From positions 620,001 through 684,000 of the forward strand of contig OY969717.1 in NCBI GenBank assembly GCA_963702155.1: a stretch of DNA of 64,000 bases, given 5' to 3'. The notes below the pieces were generated by a model that worked only from the letters and a program-made list of their open reading frames with translations, was not told the DNA's origin and did not search any database. Numbering within the stretch: the stretch's first letter is position 1; every line of letters starts with the position of its first letter. Source of the stretch: G963702155 sp963702155 (GTDB lineage: Bacteria > Pseudomonadota > Alphaproteobacteria > Micavibrionales > Micavibrionaceae). Of this stretch, positions 41,433 to 49,860 are shown one piece after another. The position numbers and the translations under genes are program-made.

Positions 41433-41517
41433 TGTTTACAAAGTTATCAGTACTGGCTCAACAATTGTAACTGCCTATCAAATTATAAAGCATAGAAAAA
41501 AAATAAAGGAAAAAATT

Positions 41518-42024
41518 ATGTCACAAGAAGAAATACAAAATATCGAAGATCTATTCAAGCACTTGCTACAGGATATGTATTATGCCGAAAATAGAATAAA
41601 GAAACAGTTACCTAATATGGCAAAAAAGGCAACACGATCTGATTTGAAAAAAGGCTTTGAAGATCATTTAGAAGAAACCAAAGACCAAATATCCAAACTG
41701 GAGAACGTATTTGAAATTCTTGGCTATGATAAAGAAAAAGAAAAATGCGAAGCCATTGAAGGCTTACTTAAAGAAGGTGAAGGCCTGATTAAAGAAACTA
41801 AAGAAGGTGCTGTTCGCGATGCTGCATTAATCGTTGCCGCACAAAAAGTCGAGCACTATGAGATTGCTTCTTATGGTACCTTATGTGCAATGGCAAATGA
41901 ACTAGACTACACTGAAGCATCTGGAATATTACATGAGATTCTAGAGCAGGAAAAGAAGACAAATGAGAAGCTTACAAAGCTGTCATATAAAACCAATGAA
42001 GACGCTGAACAAAAAGCGGCTTAG
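41518..42024 (+). CDS. DUF892 (YciE/YciF) ferritin-like protein
   Basis: 168 residues from the ATG at 41518, with AAAGGA nine bases before. NIEDLFKHLLQDMYYAENRIKKQLPNMAKKA and VEHYEIASYGTLCAMANELDY carry the Glu and ExxH residues of the di-iron four-helix bundle. Likely shares the csbD transcript and closes at a terminator. A stress role is inferred from neighbours and family. Confidence 0.92.
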   Translation: MSQEEIQNIEDLFKHLLQDMYYAENRIKKQLPNMAKKATRSDLKKGFEDHLEETKDQISKLENVFEILGYDKEKEKCEAIEGLLKEGEGLIKETKEGAVRDAALIVAAQKVEHYEIASYGTLCAMANELDYTEASGILHEILEQEKKTNEKLTKLSYKTNEDAEQKAA

Positions 42025-42046
42025 GTTTTTAAAATAATTAAAATAA

Positions 42047-42073
42047 GAGCGGGCTATTCAGCTCGCTTTTTTT
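42047..42073 (+). terminator. Terminator after DUF892
   Basis: AGCGGGCT/AGCTCGCT with one G-U pair, five-base loop, then TTTTTTT. It marks the end of the chromosomal stress group just before the accessory region. Confidence 0.85.
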
Positions 42074-42110
42074 ATAGTGCCACTTTTAATTTTGTAAACA
42101 TACCTAGGCT

Positions 42111-42190
42111 TCACGCGCAATATTCTCTAATCAGAAAAAAAATTAAACTAAATGGCGGTGCAGAGCGTCCAAAAAATAAAAAAATCTCCA
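42111..42190 (+). repeat. Left 80-bp direct repeat
   Basis: Aligns without gaps to 48465-48544, about 59 of 80 bases equal. The best-kept core is ACTAAATGGCGGTGCAGAGC (one mismatch in 21 bases), with TCACGYGYAATATTCTCT at the start and TCTCCA at the end conserved. Confidence 0.7.
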
Positions 42191-42301
42191 GATTACCGCC
42201 TTGAATTTAAACAACCTTTTGTAAACCGTTCCTTAGCATGTCCTGAATGACCCACTTTTTAGGATTTAAACTGTCTACTTAGGGGGCTTAAAAACTGCAC
42301 C

Positions 42302-42322
42302 GTGTATATTGAAAATATACAC
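42302..42322. promoter_or_regulatory. Perfect palindrome, operator-like
   Basis: Nine-base arms GTGTATATT and AATATACAC around GAA. It lies 30 bp before the short gene at 42352 and may be a repressor site. The surrounding 42191-42351 has nothing else clear. Confidence 0.45.
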
Positions 42323-42351
42323 CATCGAAAATTTATGCAAGATGGATTATG

Positions 42352-42560
42352 ATCTTGTCATGAGGCAAAGAATACACGGCGTTCAAGATCACCCAGAATA
42401 TGAAACACTAAAGACCTATGACGGCGATGTTGCCGAAGGGCTTTACCGTGTCCGGCTGGACTATCATGCTTGGGGCAAATCCACCAACCTGTTTTGTTAT
42501 TTTACTGATCTCACAACTGATAGCCGCTTTCGTTTAAGTGTTTTTCATCGCGGAGGTTAG
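42352..42560 (+). CDS. Hypothetical protein, about 69 aa
   Basis: MDYDLVMRQRIHGVQDHPEY…GLYRVRLDYHAWGKSTNLFCYFTDL, a compact, well-formed frame ending exactly where the mauE-like repeat begins. I do not recognise it. A TTG 43 bases upstream, inside the palindrome, would lengthen it by 14 residues. It may be cut at the junction. Confidence 0.5.
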
Positions 42561-42895
42561 TGATCGGCATGACGATAAAGATGTTTATTGCTATCAGCAT
42601 GTGCGCTCTGGCTATTCAAAAGCTTCGCGATCTTTATGCGTTCTCAAACCAGTTTATCACTTATGATCTGCTGGCCATGCGGTGGGTGCGCTATGCCTAT
42701 ATCTATCCATTTGTGGAAATGCTGGCCGGTGTTTGCATGATCGCAGGTGTATTCATTCCGATAGCGGCTCCGGCGGCTTTGTTCATAGGAACCATTGGTG
42801 CAGTATCCGTGTTTAAAGCTGTGTATGTAGAGAAACGCGACATCAAATGCGCTTGTGTCGGAGGAAATTATAAATCTCATCTTCACGAACAATAG
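42560..42895 (+). pseudogene. Truncated MauE/DoxX-like redox membrane protein
   Basis: Carries the membrane part of the MauE-like protein found whole at 59086-59870 (FIAISMCALAIQKLRDLYAFSNQF…VEKRDIKCACVGG) but lacks the glutaredoxin domain and the last membrane helix. Coding similarity stops at 42865, where the sequence switches to a DUF262 fragment on the other strand, giving a short chimeric tail (NYKSHLHEQ). Confidence 0.75.
42561..42865 (+). repeat. 305-bp direct repeat, copy 1
   Basis: Ungapped match to 59485-59789. I count six differences, all in the first 110 bases; the remaining about 195 bases look identical. Both ends are sharp. Confidence 0.9.
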
Positions 42896-43476
42896 TATCG
42901 TTACGTTCGCTGTTGATCTCATAATTAGCCATAAGGAAGTAACGCAAGAAACGTAAGGGCTTTTCTTTGTTTTTTTCAAGCGGACTGGTGATCTTTTTCC
43001 ATTCATCTTTTAACTGGAAAAATTGCTTGGGTGAGACCTGTGTAAATAATAGATTTTTCAAAAGATCCATAGGGTTTAGGCCAACGCCGCGCTCGTTAAT
43101 CGTTTCAAAGATTTTTAGTGCGCTACTTACATCCGTAGAGATTTGAATGAAAACTACATTATTGGCTAGATGCCCCCAATACTTTTTCAGTATGGCTTCA
43201 TCATCATAGTTATTGATCAGGAAGCGATAAATAACGTCATAGGCGTTCAATATATTCTCAACAGACCCATAAACCTCAATACCAGAACTTTGAATGTTGG
43301 CGCGAACAACTTGCGGATCACCATTCGCTTGAACAATCTTTTCAATAACCTCGCCAGCATTTTCGTATCTTGGCTCCAGTTTAAGATTAGTTTTAATGTC
43401 GCCTTGTGCATCAGTATATACAGACGGTAAATCAGGATAGATACTTTTCCATTGCCATAAAGTCGCTTAGATGCTT
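42866..43476 (-). pseudogene. DUF262 (GmrS-like) remnant
   Basis: The minus-strand frame reads LWQWKSIYPDLPSVYTDAQ…ENILNAYDVIYRFLINNYDDEAILKKYWGHL…ALKIFETINERGVGLNPMDLLKNLLF, the DUF262 core shared with GmrSD-type and other restriction proteins. An in-frame stop lies just upstream, no start is present, and the 3' end is cut at the mauE junction. It is a fragment of a defence-type gene rather than a working one. Confidence 0.75.
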
Positions 43477-43633
43477 CCTAAAAACTTCATTTTTTCCGTA
43501 ATGAGGATTGTAAGATTTCGGCTGATAAATATTGAAGATGATTTTGGATTTTATGACAGAAACACTTTCACGCTTGACATAAATTTCTTATTCATTAATT
43601 TGAGAGTATTAAATAAATAGTATAGGATTTTTC

Positions 43634-44371
43634 ATGACTAAGCTCGCAAAAAGCTTGATCAGGATTGTTGTAGTATCTTCATTAAGTATTATTCTTCTTT
43701 ATATTCTAGGGGGCTATTTCAGCCATTTAAGGAAAAAGGATCAGGAGATAAATACAAAAGCTTCAGAGGTTGATGAATATAACTTAGGTGATGAAACAAT
43801 ATTTATTCCTTCTATATATTTCCACAAAATAACAGACATTATGAGTAGACCTAGTGGAAATATTGCTGCCTATTCTCCAGGAAACATTCCAGTTTTGCTA
43901 AGCGAAAAACAAATAAAGAAATTCAATGTAAATGATAAAGTAATAAAAATTGAATTTTTCGACGTCAGCACATCTGAGGAAGTCAACCTTTCTAAAGGCT
44001 TGGAAGCAACAAAAAAAGTTTTTGCCTTAAACAAAGCTGCTGGTTTTCAATACGACCTGGAATACTTTGTTCATTCTGATGGGAGAGATGTTTACAAAGG
44101 TTTATGGGTTGATAATGAAGATCAAGTCGACGCCTCTTATATATTATGCCAGCAAGATAAAAAGACCGTAACAACATGTGATCACGTGTTTAGAAATAAT
44201 CAATTTAGCTTTGTTCTAAGATATGACAAGAAACTGCTTAGCGATTGGAAAAATATCAAAACCAATATTTCGAATTTATTTGAGTCCTTTAACAATCGTA
44301 ATGTTGCTAAAAATCATATTATTGAGAGTTTAGAAAAAGAAAAAGAAATACAATTTGGAGTAATAGAATGA
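43634..44371 (+). CDS. Membrane-anchored hypothetical protein, 245 aa
   Basis: One N-terminal membrane helix (about residues 9-28) followed by a soluble, presumably periplasmic domain of 215 residues with two cysteines (YILCQQ, TTCDHV). No known motif. The DNA is more AT-rich than the housekeeping genes, consistent with acquisition. Confidence 0.65.
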   Translation: MTKLAKSLIRIVVVSSLSIILLYILGGYFSHLRKKDQEINTKASEVDEYNLGDETIFIPSIYFHKITDIMSRPSGNIAAYSPGNIPVLLSEKQIKKFNVNDKVIKIEFFDVSTSEEVNLSKGLEATKKVFALNKAAGFQYDLEYFVHSDGRDVYKGLWVDNEDQVDASYILCQQDKKTVTTCDHVFRNNQFSFVLRYDKKLLSDWKNIKTNISNLFESFNNRNVAKNHIIESLEKEKEIQFGVIE

Positions 44372-44470
44372 GGATTATCAGATTTTGAATTCCTCGATCA
44401 TCAGATGTTTACAAACAAATTTTCTCTGCTATGTTAACTGCATGCGAAAAGATCATGTATGAAGTAAAGT

Positions 44471-44990
44471 ATGATAATAAATAAAAAACCTGCTTTTATA
44501 GTTTTGACGTTGACTGTTTTAGTTTACCTCACTTCTATTGATAAAGCTTATGCTTGCCTTACAGTCAATGACCCTGTGGAAGTTGCATTTAAAGAAAGCG
44601 ATGTTGTTTTTTCTGGTAAGCTCGTAGGGTGCGAGTCTAAAAGAAAATAAAAATTTTCTTAAGTATGAAGTGCATCAAATTTGGAAAGGAAATATACAAC
44701 GAGAGTATCTAAAACCTATTAAAGCATCATGTAATAGTCGGATAGTAAATTATAATTTAGTGGAAAGCCGAAACCAAAAAATAATTACATATGCTGATCA
44801 TACCAACGAAAATTTTTATCTAAAAAAATACCACAAAGGAAACTGTGGCGGAAGAACGACTTTAATTCCTTCGTTTTGGCAAAAAGTATATTATAAGGCC
44901 TATTATTTCATAAAAGGGCAACACCATATACCATTCGCTTTTGAGGAAGATTACGAATTATTAGGCGAACCTAAGCATACCTTTAAGTAG
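44471..44990 (+). pseudogene. Exported TIMP/netrin-like protein, frameshifted
   Basis: Signal peptide (MIINKKPAFIVLTLTVLVYLTS…AYA), then ACLTVNDPVEVAFKESDVVFSGKLVGCESKR in frame 1, and after a one-base shift near 44645 LKYEVHQIWKGN…SCNSRIVNYN…NCGGRT. The Cys-x-x start, the DVVFSGKV and the F-V-xxxWKG spacing resemble tissue-inhibitor-of-metalloprotease-like bacterial exported proteins. The shift lies in an A-rich run, so sequence error is possible. Confidence 0.6.
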
Positions 44991-45004
44991 AAAGTAAAAT
45001 ACAG

Positions 45005-45172
45005 ATGAGTAATTTAAATTATACAGATGTAATAAATACATCTTCAGTATCTAATTCTGAAACAAAAACAAAAATTGAATCCGTGCTAGATCAAATTGAT
45101 GATACGAATGAGGGGCAGGTTTTACTCCAAAATATACTGCAAGGTGAGATGTATGATATTTTTGATTTGTAG
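45005..45172 (+). CDS. Small hypothetical protein, 55 aa
   Basis: MSNLNYTDVINTSSVSNSET…VLLQNILQGEMYDIFDL, acidic, Ser/Asn-rich, starting 15 bp after the previous stop. No family recognised; may be real because it is closely spaced, but small size limits certainty. The 142 bp after it hold nothing I can name. Confidence 0.4.
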   Translation: MSNLNYTDVINTSSVSNSETKTKIESVLDQIDDTNEGQVLLQNILQGEMYDIFDL

Positions 45173-45314
45173 CTATGTTCTAAATTTATTATTTTTTCGT
45201 TTTTGGTCATAATTGATCTCTTTCTCTAATATTTAGAGTAAAACTCAATTTATAGAAATTTTCTAGAAAAGGTTGTTGTTATAGCCCCCTAGGTCAATTA
45301 AGAATTGTTATATA

Positions 45315-46142
45315 TCAAGACGTTGAGCGTTCCTTAAATTCAGGAATCCAACTAGTTTCAATTGTTGAGATGGAAATGTTTACTTTCTCTTTTTTCAAAA
45401 AATCATGGATTTCAGAAGCCGCAGAGGTATTTTTATATTTATACAGCTTTCGAAGACTATAAATTTCCTCAGCACGAGTTTTATGAGCATTCGTCTTCTC
45501 AGCATTTTTATTGCCGCCTTTTGAGCCATGTACGGCACTGTAAGATGGCCCTTTAATATATTGGTACATGCTACTATGTATTTTTGAGAGTGAATCTATC
45601 TCGCATTGCTCGTAAGAGTAGAGTGCAAGTTCAACCGCATAAAAAGTAGCAATTGCATACAGCTCTTTTTCGGATCTTGTTTTCCCTGCTAATTTTAGTG
45701 AAAATGGATTTCTTTCTAATTCTTCATTATTTATATACGTATCATCGACAAGGGTTCCTATATATTTATTTGAGTCTTGAGGTCTCTCGTCAATGATCTT
45801 CTTAAATCGTGAAATCATAATAATTTTATGCGCGTTCATCATAAATTGACCTCTCAACTCTAAATTAGTTTTGTAAAAATTATCCACCTCATCAATCTCA
45901 TTGAGCTGATGCACTTCACACATTAAGGCCAAGAAAGCACGCACAGATGCATGCATCATTTCAGTGCGTTTAATTTTTAAATTTTTAGGTAACTCAACGT
46001 GTTTTGAGATGTCGTCTTTCCAAAAATACTTATAAGCATCGCTTAAATATATGGATAAACCTGTTTTTTCTAAAATTTGTGGGCTTACGAACAAATATTT
46101 TAATGTTGACGTATTTGTATATTTTTCATTTTCAAGAGACAT
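45315..46142 (-). CDS. Hypothetical protein, 275 aa
   Basis: Helical, charged protein with no motif I know. The C-terminal 70 residues (RAEEIYSLRKLYKYKNTSAASEIHDFLKKEKVNISISTIETSWIPEF) look like a helix-turn-helix DNA-binding unit of the type seen at the ends of phage and plasmid proteins. Divergent from the recombinase pair. Confidence 0.6.
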   Translation of the reverse strand: MSLENEKYTNTSTLKYLFVSPQILEKTGLSIYLSDAYKYFWKDDISKHVELPKNLKIKRTEMMHASVRAFLALMCEVHQLNEIDEVDNFYKTNLELRGQFMMNAHKIIMISRFKKIIDERPQDSNKYIGTLVDDTYINNEELERNPFSLKLAGKTRSEKELYAIATFYAVELALYSYEQCEIDSLSKIHSSMYQYIKGPSYSAVHGSKGGNKNAEKTNAHKTRAEEIYSLRKLYKYKNTSAASEIHDFLKKEKVNISISTIETSWIPEFKERSTS

Positions 46143-46235
46143 AATTTTTTAAATAACCTTCTTCAGATGTTACTCGACTTCTTATGCTTTGTACGCATGT
46201 ATGGACACTACCATGTAAGAAATAAGGAGTTGAAA

Positions 46236-46646
46236 ATGAAACATAAGAAAGAAATTAATCTGGCTGATTTGCGTGCACAATGGCAGCAAGCTTGGCAGAT
46301 GAAGCCTCATAACCGTATCGGACGTAAAATGTTAGAGCGCAGCCTATATTTCAAACGGCACGAAAAACCATTGCCGCTGCAATCGCAAAAACGTCTTAGT
46401 AAGCTTATTCAAAATTATAAACGTAACCCACAATACTTTTCGCAAGGGCATTTGGTTTTAAAGCCAGGAATGAAAATCCTACGAGATTGGAAAGGCAAAA
46501 CGCATACCGTAACGGTAACATCAAATGGGTTTAGATATGATGCCAAAAACTATACGAGCCTATCTAAGATTGCATCGGAGGTAACCGGATCAAAATGGAA
46601 TGGCTGGGTGTTCTTCGATCTTAAAGACAAGAAGGGAGCATCATGA
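46236..46646 (+). CDS. DUF2924 family protein
   Basis: 136 residues from the ATG at 46236 with ATAAGGAG before it. LVLKPGMKILRDWKGKTHTVTVTSNGFRYDAKNYTSLSKIASEVTG is the DUF2924 core. These proteins sit directly upstream of large serine recombinases in alphaproteobacterial elements, and here the stop overlaps the recombinase start. It is probably a recombination accessory or DNA-binding factor. Confidence 0.92.
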   Translation: MKHKKEINLADLRAQWQQAWQMKPHNRIGRKMLERSLYFKRHEKPLPLQSQKRLSKLIQNYKRNPQYFSQGHLVLKPGMKILRDWKGKTHTVTVTSNGFRYDAKNYTSLSKIASEVTGSKWNGWVFFDLKDKKGAS

Positions 46647-48184
46647 AACCAGACATAAAAAACTGCGCTATTTATACGCGCAAATCTACAGAAGAGGGAC
46701 TGGACCAGGATTTTAATACGCTCGATGCGCAACGTGAAGCTTGTGAGGCTTATATCTTAAGCCAGAAGGCCGATGGTTGGAAAGCGATTCAAGCCCATTA
46801 TGATGACGGGGGCTATTCTGGTGGTAATATTGAGCGCCCTGGACTGCAGAAACTGATGCAGGATATTAAAGCTAGTAAAGTCCAAACGGTCGTCGTTTAT
46901 AAAATTGACCGATTGACGCGCTCGCTGACAGACTTTTCAAAGTTAGTTGAGGTTTTTGATGAATACGGAGTAACCTTCGTATCGATCACACAAAGTTTTA
47001 ACACCACAACAAGTATGGGGCGCTTAACCCTGAACGTACTGTTATCTTTTGCGCAATTTGAACGTGAAGTCACGGGGGAGCGTATCCGTGATAAAATAGC
47101 CGCCAGCAAGCAAAAGGGTATGTGGATGGGAGGATTCCCACCGCTTGGATATCAGCGTGTAGAACGAAAGTTATTACCAGATCCGATAGAGTGCAAAACT
47201 GTAAAGCTTATATTCAACCAGTATCTAAAGCTCAAATCAGTAAGAGCGCTTGCAGATTTTCTATCTGCTGAGAATATAAAAACACCAGAACGCGTGTCAA
47301 AAAAATGCCGCTTATATGGTAATAAAGAATATAGTAGAGGGCATCTTTATAAAATCCTCAATAATCCTGTTTATATCGGCATGGTACGCCATAAAGACAA
47401 AGTTTACGAAGGTCAGCATGAAGGCATTATAGACAAGGCTGTTTTTGAAAGCGCACAAGAACTGCTCAACAGGCAAGCCGTTGTAAGAGCAGGCAAGACG
47501 ATTGATAGCGGACAATTGTTAAAAGGACTGCTCTATGATGTTGATGGCACGATTTATAGCCCAACATATACTTCAAAAGGTAAAAAGCGTTACAGCTATT
47601 ATATCAGTCAGAATTTACTCCAATATCGTGACCACCCAAAAGGCGTTTTAGCGCGCATCCCAGCCCATGAAATTGAAAAGGCAGTCACTTGTGGTTTGAA
47701 GTCATGGCTATCCGATGACGCCAATCTTGTGGAATTATTTCCCTCCGTAGCTCGGCAGACTCTAAAATGGATTTCAAATCAGCATTTAGATATTTTGCAC
47801 GATGATGTGCGCGCCATTTTAAGTATGGTTGTCTTGGCGCAAGATGAAACGACACTCAAAATTAACACAGCCAAACTGCAACAATATTTAGAAGATACAT
47901 TAAAGGTTACGCTTGAAACACCATCTTTAAAAGAGATCTTAGTATTTGTTCTGTATAAAACAAAGCGCGTAAATAATGGCGCGGTCATTGTTGAAACCAA
48001 TAGTAGCAATAAAAACATGCTTGATATACCTAATGATCAGCTCGCGCGTATTGTAAAAGGCATAGTTTGGCGAGACGAGCACTTTGCCGGTAGCACCCTC
48101 AAATCAATCTCAAAAAAGTATCAGCATGGCGAATATTATGTTCATCGATGTATTCATGAGAGTTTTGACTTTTTGAGCCGTTAA
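46643..48184 (+). CDS. Large serine recombinase
   Basis: 513 residues. The resolvase domain has the catalytic Ser at residue 15 (IYTRKSTEEG), LDAQREACEAYI, YKIDRLTRSLTDFSKL and FEREVTGERIRDKI; then come a recombinase domain (GGFPPLGYQRVERKLL…YKILNNPVYIGMVRHKDKVYEGQHE) and a C-terminal zinc-beta-ribbon-like part that here lacks the usual four cysteines. It integrates or excises DNA at short att sites. The element ends about 280 bp further on. Confidence 0.94.
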   Translation: MKPDIKNCAIYTRKSTEEGLDQDFNTLDAQREACEAYILSQKADGWKAIQAHYDDGGYSGGNIERPGLQKLMQDIKASKVQTVVVYKIDRLTRSLTDFSKLVEVFDEYGVTFVSITQSFNTTTSMGRLTLNVLLSFAQFEREVTGERIRDKIAASKQKGMWMGGFPPLGYQRVERKLLPDPIECKTVKLIFNQYLKLKSVRALADFLSAENIKTPERVSKKCRLYGNKEYSRGHLYKILNNPVYIGMVRHKDKVYEGQHEGIIDKAVFESAQELLNRQAVVRAGKTIDSGQLLKGLLYDVDGTIYSPTYTSKGKKRYSYYISQNLLQYRDHPKGVLARIPAHEIEKAVTCGLKSWLSDDANLVELFPSVARQTLKWISNQHLDILHDDVRAILSMVVLAQDETTLKINTAKLQQYLEDTLKVTLETPSLKEILVFVLYKTKRVNNGAVIVETNSSNKNMLDIPNDQLARIVKGIVWRDEHFAGSTLKSISKKYQHGEYYVHRCIHESFDFLSR

Positions 48185-48345
48185 ATTCCCTGTTATTAAC
48201 AATAAATTCCCTGTTAATTTTGAAAATTTTTTGCCACAAAAGATGTGAAACCTATGTATTCTCTGCTGTGCAGCTGATTTTCCCACGAAACCAAACATTA
48301 AAAAACAAAAATTCCCTGATAATTCCCTGTTTAACAGGGAATTCA
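48184..48345. repeat. Cluster of AATTCCCTG repeats
   Basis: Four AATTCCCTGWT units on the plus strand (near 48184, 48209, 48310 and 48321) plus an inverted one forming AATTCCCTGTT-TAACAGGGAATT. They lie between the recombinase stop and the right-hand 80-bp repeat, where accessory recombinase sites or an att region would be expected. The rest of 48185-48644 has no gene. Confidence 0.6.
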
Positions 48346-48464
48346 TGCGTTTGACCATTCGGGATATAAACCAAAGAGAGAAATGAGTAATATTAGGGTT
48401 ATTCAAAGATTCTCTGGGAATCGTCAAAAACATGACAAGCTCAAACACCGCCTGTAGCGGGGAA

Positions 48465-48544
48465 TCACGTGTAATATTCTCTGAAAGAGGGGAAAGGTAG
48501 ACTAAATGGCGGTGCGGAGCGACTAAAAAGAAAATAAGTCTCCA
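48465..48544 (+). repeat. Right 80-bp direct repeat
   Basis: Partner of 42111-42190, same orientation and equal length. Conserved core ACTAAATGGCGGTGCGGAGC. It marks the likely right end of the recombinase element; metal-resistance genes begin about 100 bp later. Confidence 0.7.
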
Positions 48545-48644
48545 ATGCAAACTGTTGTAAAACAAAAGAAAAATTTTTTTCTATTTATACCTTGTCTCTA
48601 CCGACCGCTTATATTTTAGAAAGATAGCAATTATTGAAACCGAT

Positions 48645-48971
48645 CTAAACCATTTTTTTGATCACCCATGTAATAACCCCATATATTTTGAGGTCTTCTA
48701 GCGTGTTAAATGGCGGGAGGTTGTCAGCCTTATTGTGAGGAAGGAGGTCTATGTTATTCCCGTTGATGTATAGCCGTTTAATATAAATCTCATCACCAAC
48801 CTCAATCGCCACAATATTTTCATGCTCGGCCTTACGTTTCACATCAACCAAGAGGTGATCTCCATCCTCAATATGGGCTTCAGGAATTGAACCACCTTGC
48901 GCCATGATGATCTCCAGGTCGTCGATGCTTTCAAAAAGCAGAGCTTGAATGTTTGCTAAATTGTTGTCCAT
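48645..48971 (-). CDS. Minimal S24 (UmuD/LexA-type) protein
   Basis: 108 residues from the ATG at 48971. GGSIPEAHIEDGDHLLVD aligns with the catalytic Ser segment of UmuD (GDSMIDGGISDGDLLIVD), and EVGDEIYIKRL with its Lys segment. Ser28 and Lys65 are 37 residues apart, the same spacing as in UmuD and LexA. Only 27 residues precede the Ser, so there is no DNA-binding domain and little room for a cleavage site. It begins one base after the czcD stop, as the last gene of the metal operon. A regulatory protease role is possible but unproved. Confidence 0.8.
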   Translation of the reverse strand: MDNNLANIQALLFESIDDLEIIMAQGGSIPEAHIEDGDHLLVDVKRKAEHENIVAIEVGDEIYIKRLYINGNNIDLLPHNKADNLPPFNTLEDLKIYGVITWVIKKMV

Positions 48972-48972
48972 A

Positions 48973-49857
48973 TCACACCTCACTACATTTATTGATTTCA
49001 AATTCTAAAGTTGAATGTTCGATAGAATGATCGTCATGAAGCATAGTTTTTAGATGTTTTTTTGTTGCTTCCATCTTATCCATATTCGAGAGAACAACGT
49101 GCGCTTCCAAGGCATTGCGTTGCTCGTCAAGCTGCCATACATGAACGTGATGAACATTCTTTACGCCTTCAATATTTTCCATGGCGGTGGTTATATCGTC
49201 GATGCTGACATTCTCTGGTGTTCCTTCCATAAGCAGGTGAATTACTTTCGGAATTTCTGAAAAACCGTGATAGAGGACATATCCGGCAATGAGCAGCGTC
49301 ATGGCCGCATCCGTCCATATCCAGCCATACAGTAAAATCAGCGTTCCGGCGATAATCACACCCACGGATGCTGCCGCATCTGTTAAGTTGTGCAGAAATG
49401 CCGCTCTAATATTCATGCTGTTTTTGGATTGGCTGTAGGTCAAAAGAGCTGTAAAAATATCCACGACCAAGGCAATAGCCGCCACGATAACAATCGTCCA
49501 TCCTGCAATCGGCTCCGGCGTTATAAAACGCATAATCGCCTCGTAACACAGATACAATCCAATAATGATCAAAGTGGTCAGGTTAATGAGCGCGGCTATG
49601 GTTTCAGCGCGTTTGTAGCCAAAGGTTTTAAATTGATCTGGTGGTTTTCGACCAATCCGAATAGCCACCAGTGCAATAAATAGCGAGGCCGCATCACTGA
49701 AATTATGCAGGGCGTCGGCAATCAAGGATAAGCTGCCGGAGATTATACCACCAATAACCTGTGCCACTGTCAGCAATATGTTTGCGCCCACCGCCCACCA
49801 TAAGCGTTGTTCTCCTACTTCAGACGGATCTCCGTGATGATGATGTCCATGTCCCAT
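48973..49857 (-). CDS. czcD: Cation diffusion facilitator CzcD
   Basis: 294-residue Zn/Co/Cd-H+ antiporter. His-rich N-terminus (HGHHHH), six membrane helices with the metal-site pairs HNFSD (His51, Asp55) and HNLTD, and a C-terminal cytoplasmic metal-binding domain (VKNVHHVHVWQLD…HSTLEFE). Complete. Four bases after the next upstream gene of the operon. Confidence 0.94.
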   Translation of the reverse strand: MGHGHHHHGDPSEVGEQRLWWAVGANILLTVAQVIGGIISGSLSLIADALHNFSDAASLFIALVAIRIGRKPPDQFKTFGYKRAETIAALINLTTLIIIGLYLCYEAIMRFITPEPIAGWTIVIVAAIALVVDIFTALLTYSQSKNSMNIRAAFLHNLTDAAASVGVIIAGTLILLYGWIWTDAAMTLLIAGYVLYHGFSEIPKVIHLLMEGTPENVSIDDITTAMENIEGVKNVHHVHVWQLDEQRNALEAHVVLSNMDKMEATKKHLKTMLHDDHSIEHSTLEFEINKCSEV

Positions 49858-49860
49858 ATT

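Larger units (their letters stand above)
42111..48544. mobile_element. Serine-recombinase element, about 6.4 kb
   Basis: Bounded by two 80-bp direct repeats (42111-42190 and 48465-48544), with a large serine recombinase and its DUF2924 partner next to the right end. Inside are a truncated mauE copy, a DUF262 remnant, and four or five AT-rich orphan genes. Gene content and ends suggest an integrated, partly rearranged element; the repeats are about 74% identical, so insertion is old or the ends are not true att sites. Confidence 0.55.

Noticed and set aside
41395..41517. Upstream extension of the DUF892 frame overlapping csbD
   Set aside because: The ATG at 41518 has a good ribosome binding site and matches the family start; the extension has no family similarity.
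48184..48345. CRISPR array from the repeated AATTCCCTG units
   Set aside because: The units are short, irregularly spaced and partly inverted, with no equal-length spacers or cas genes.
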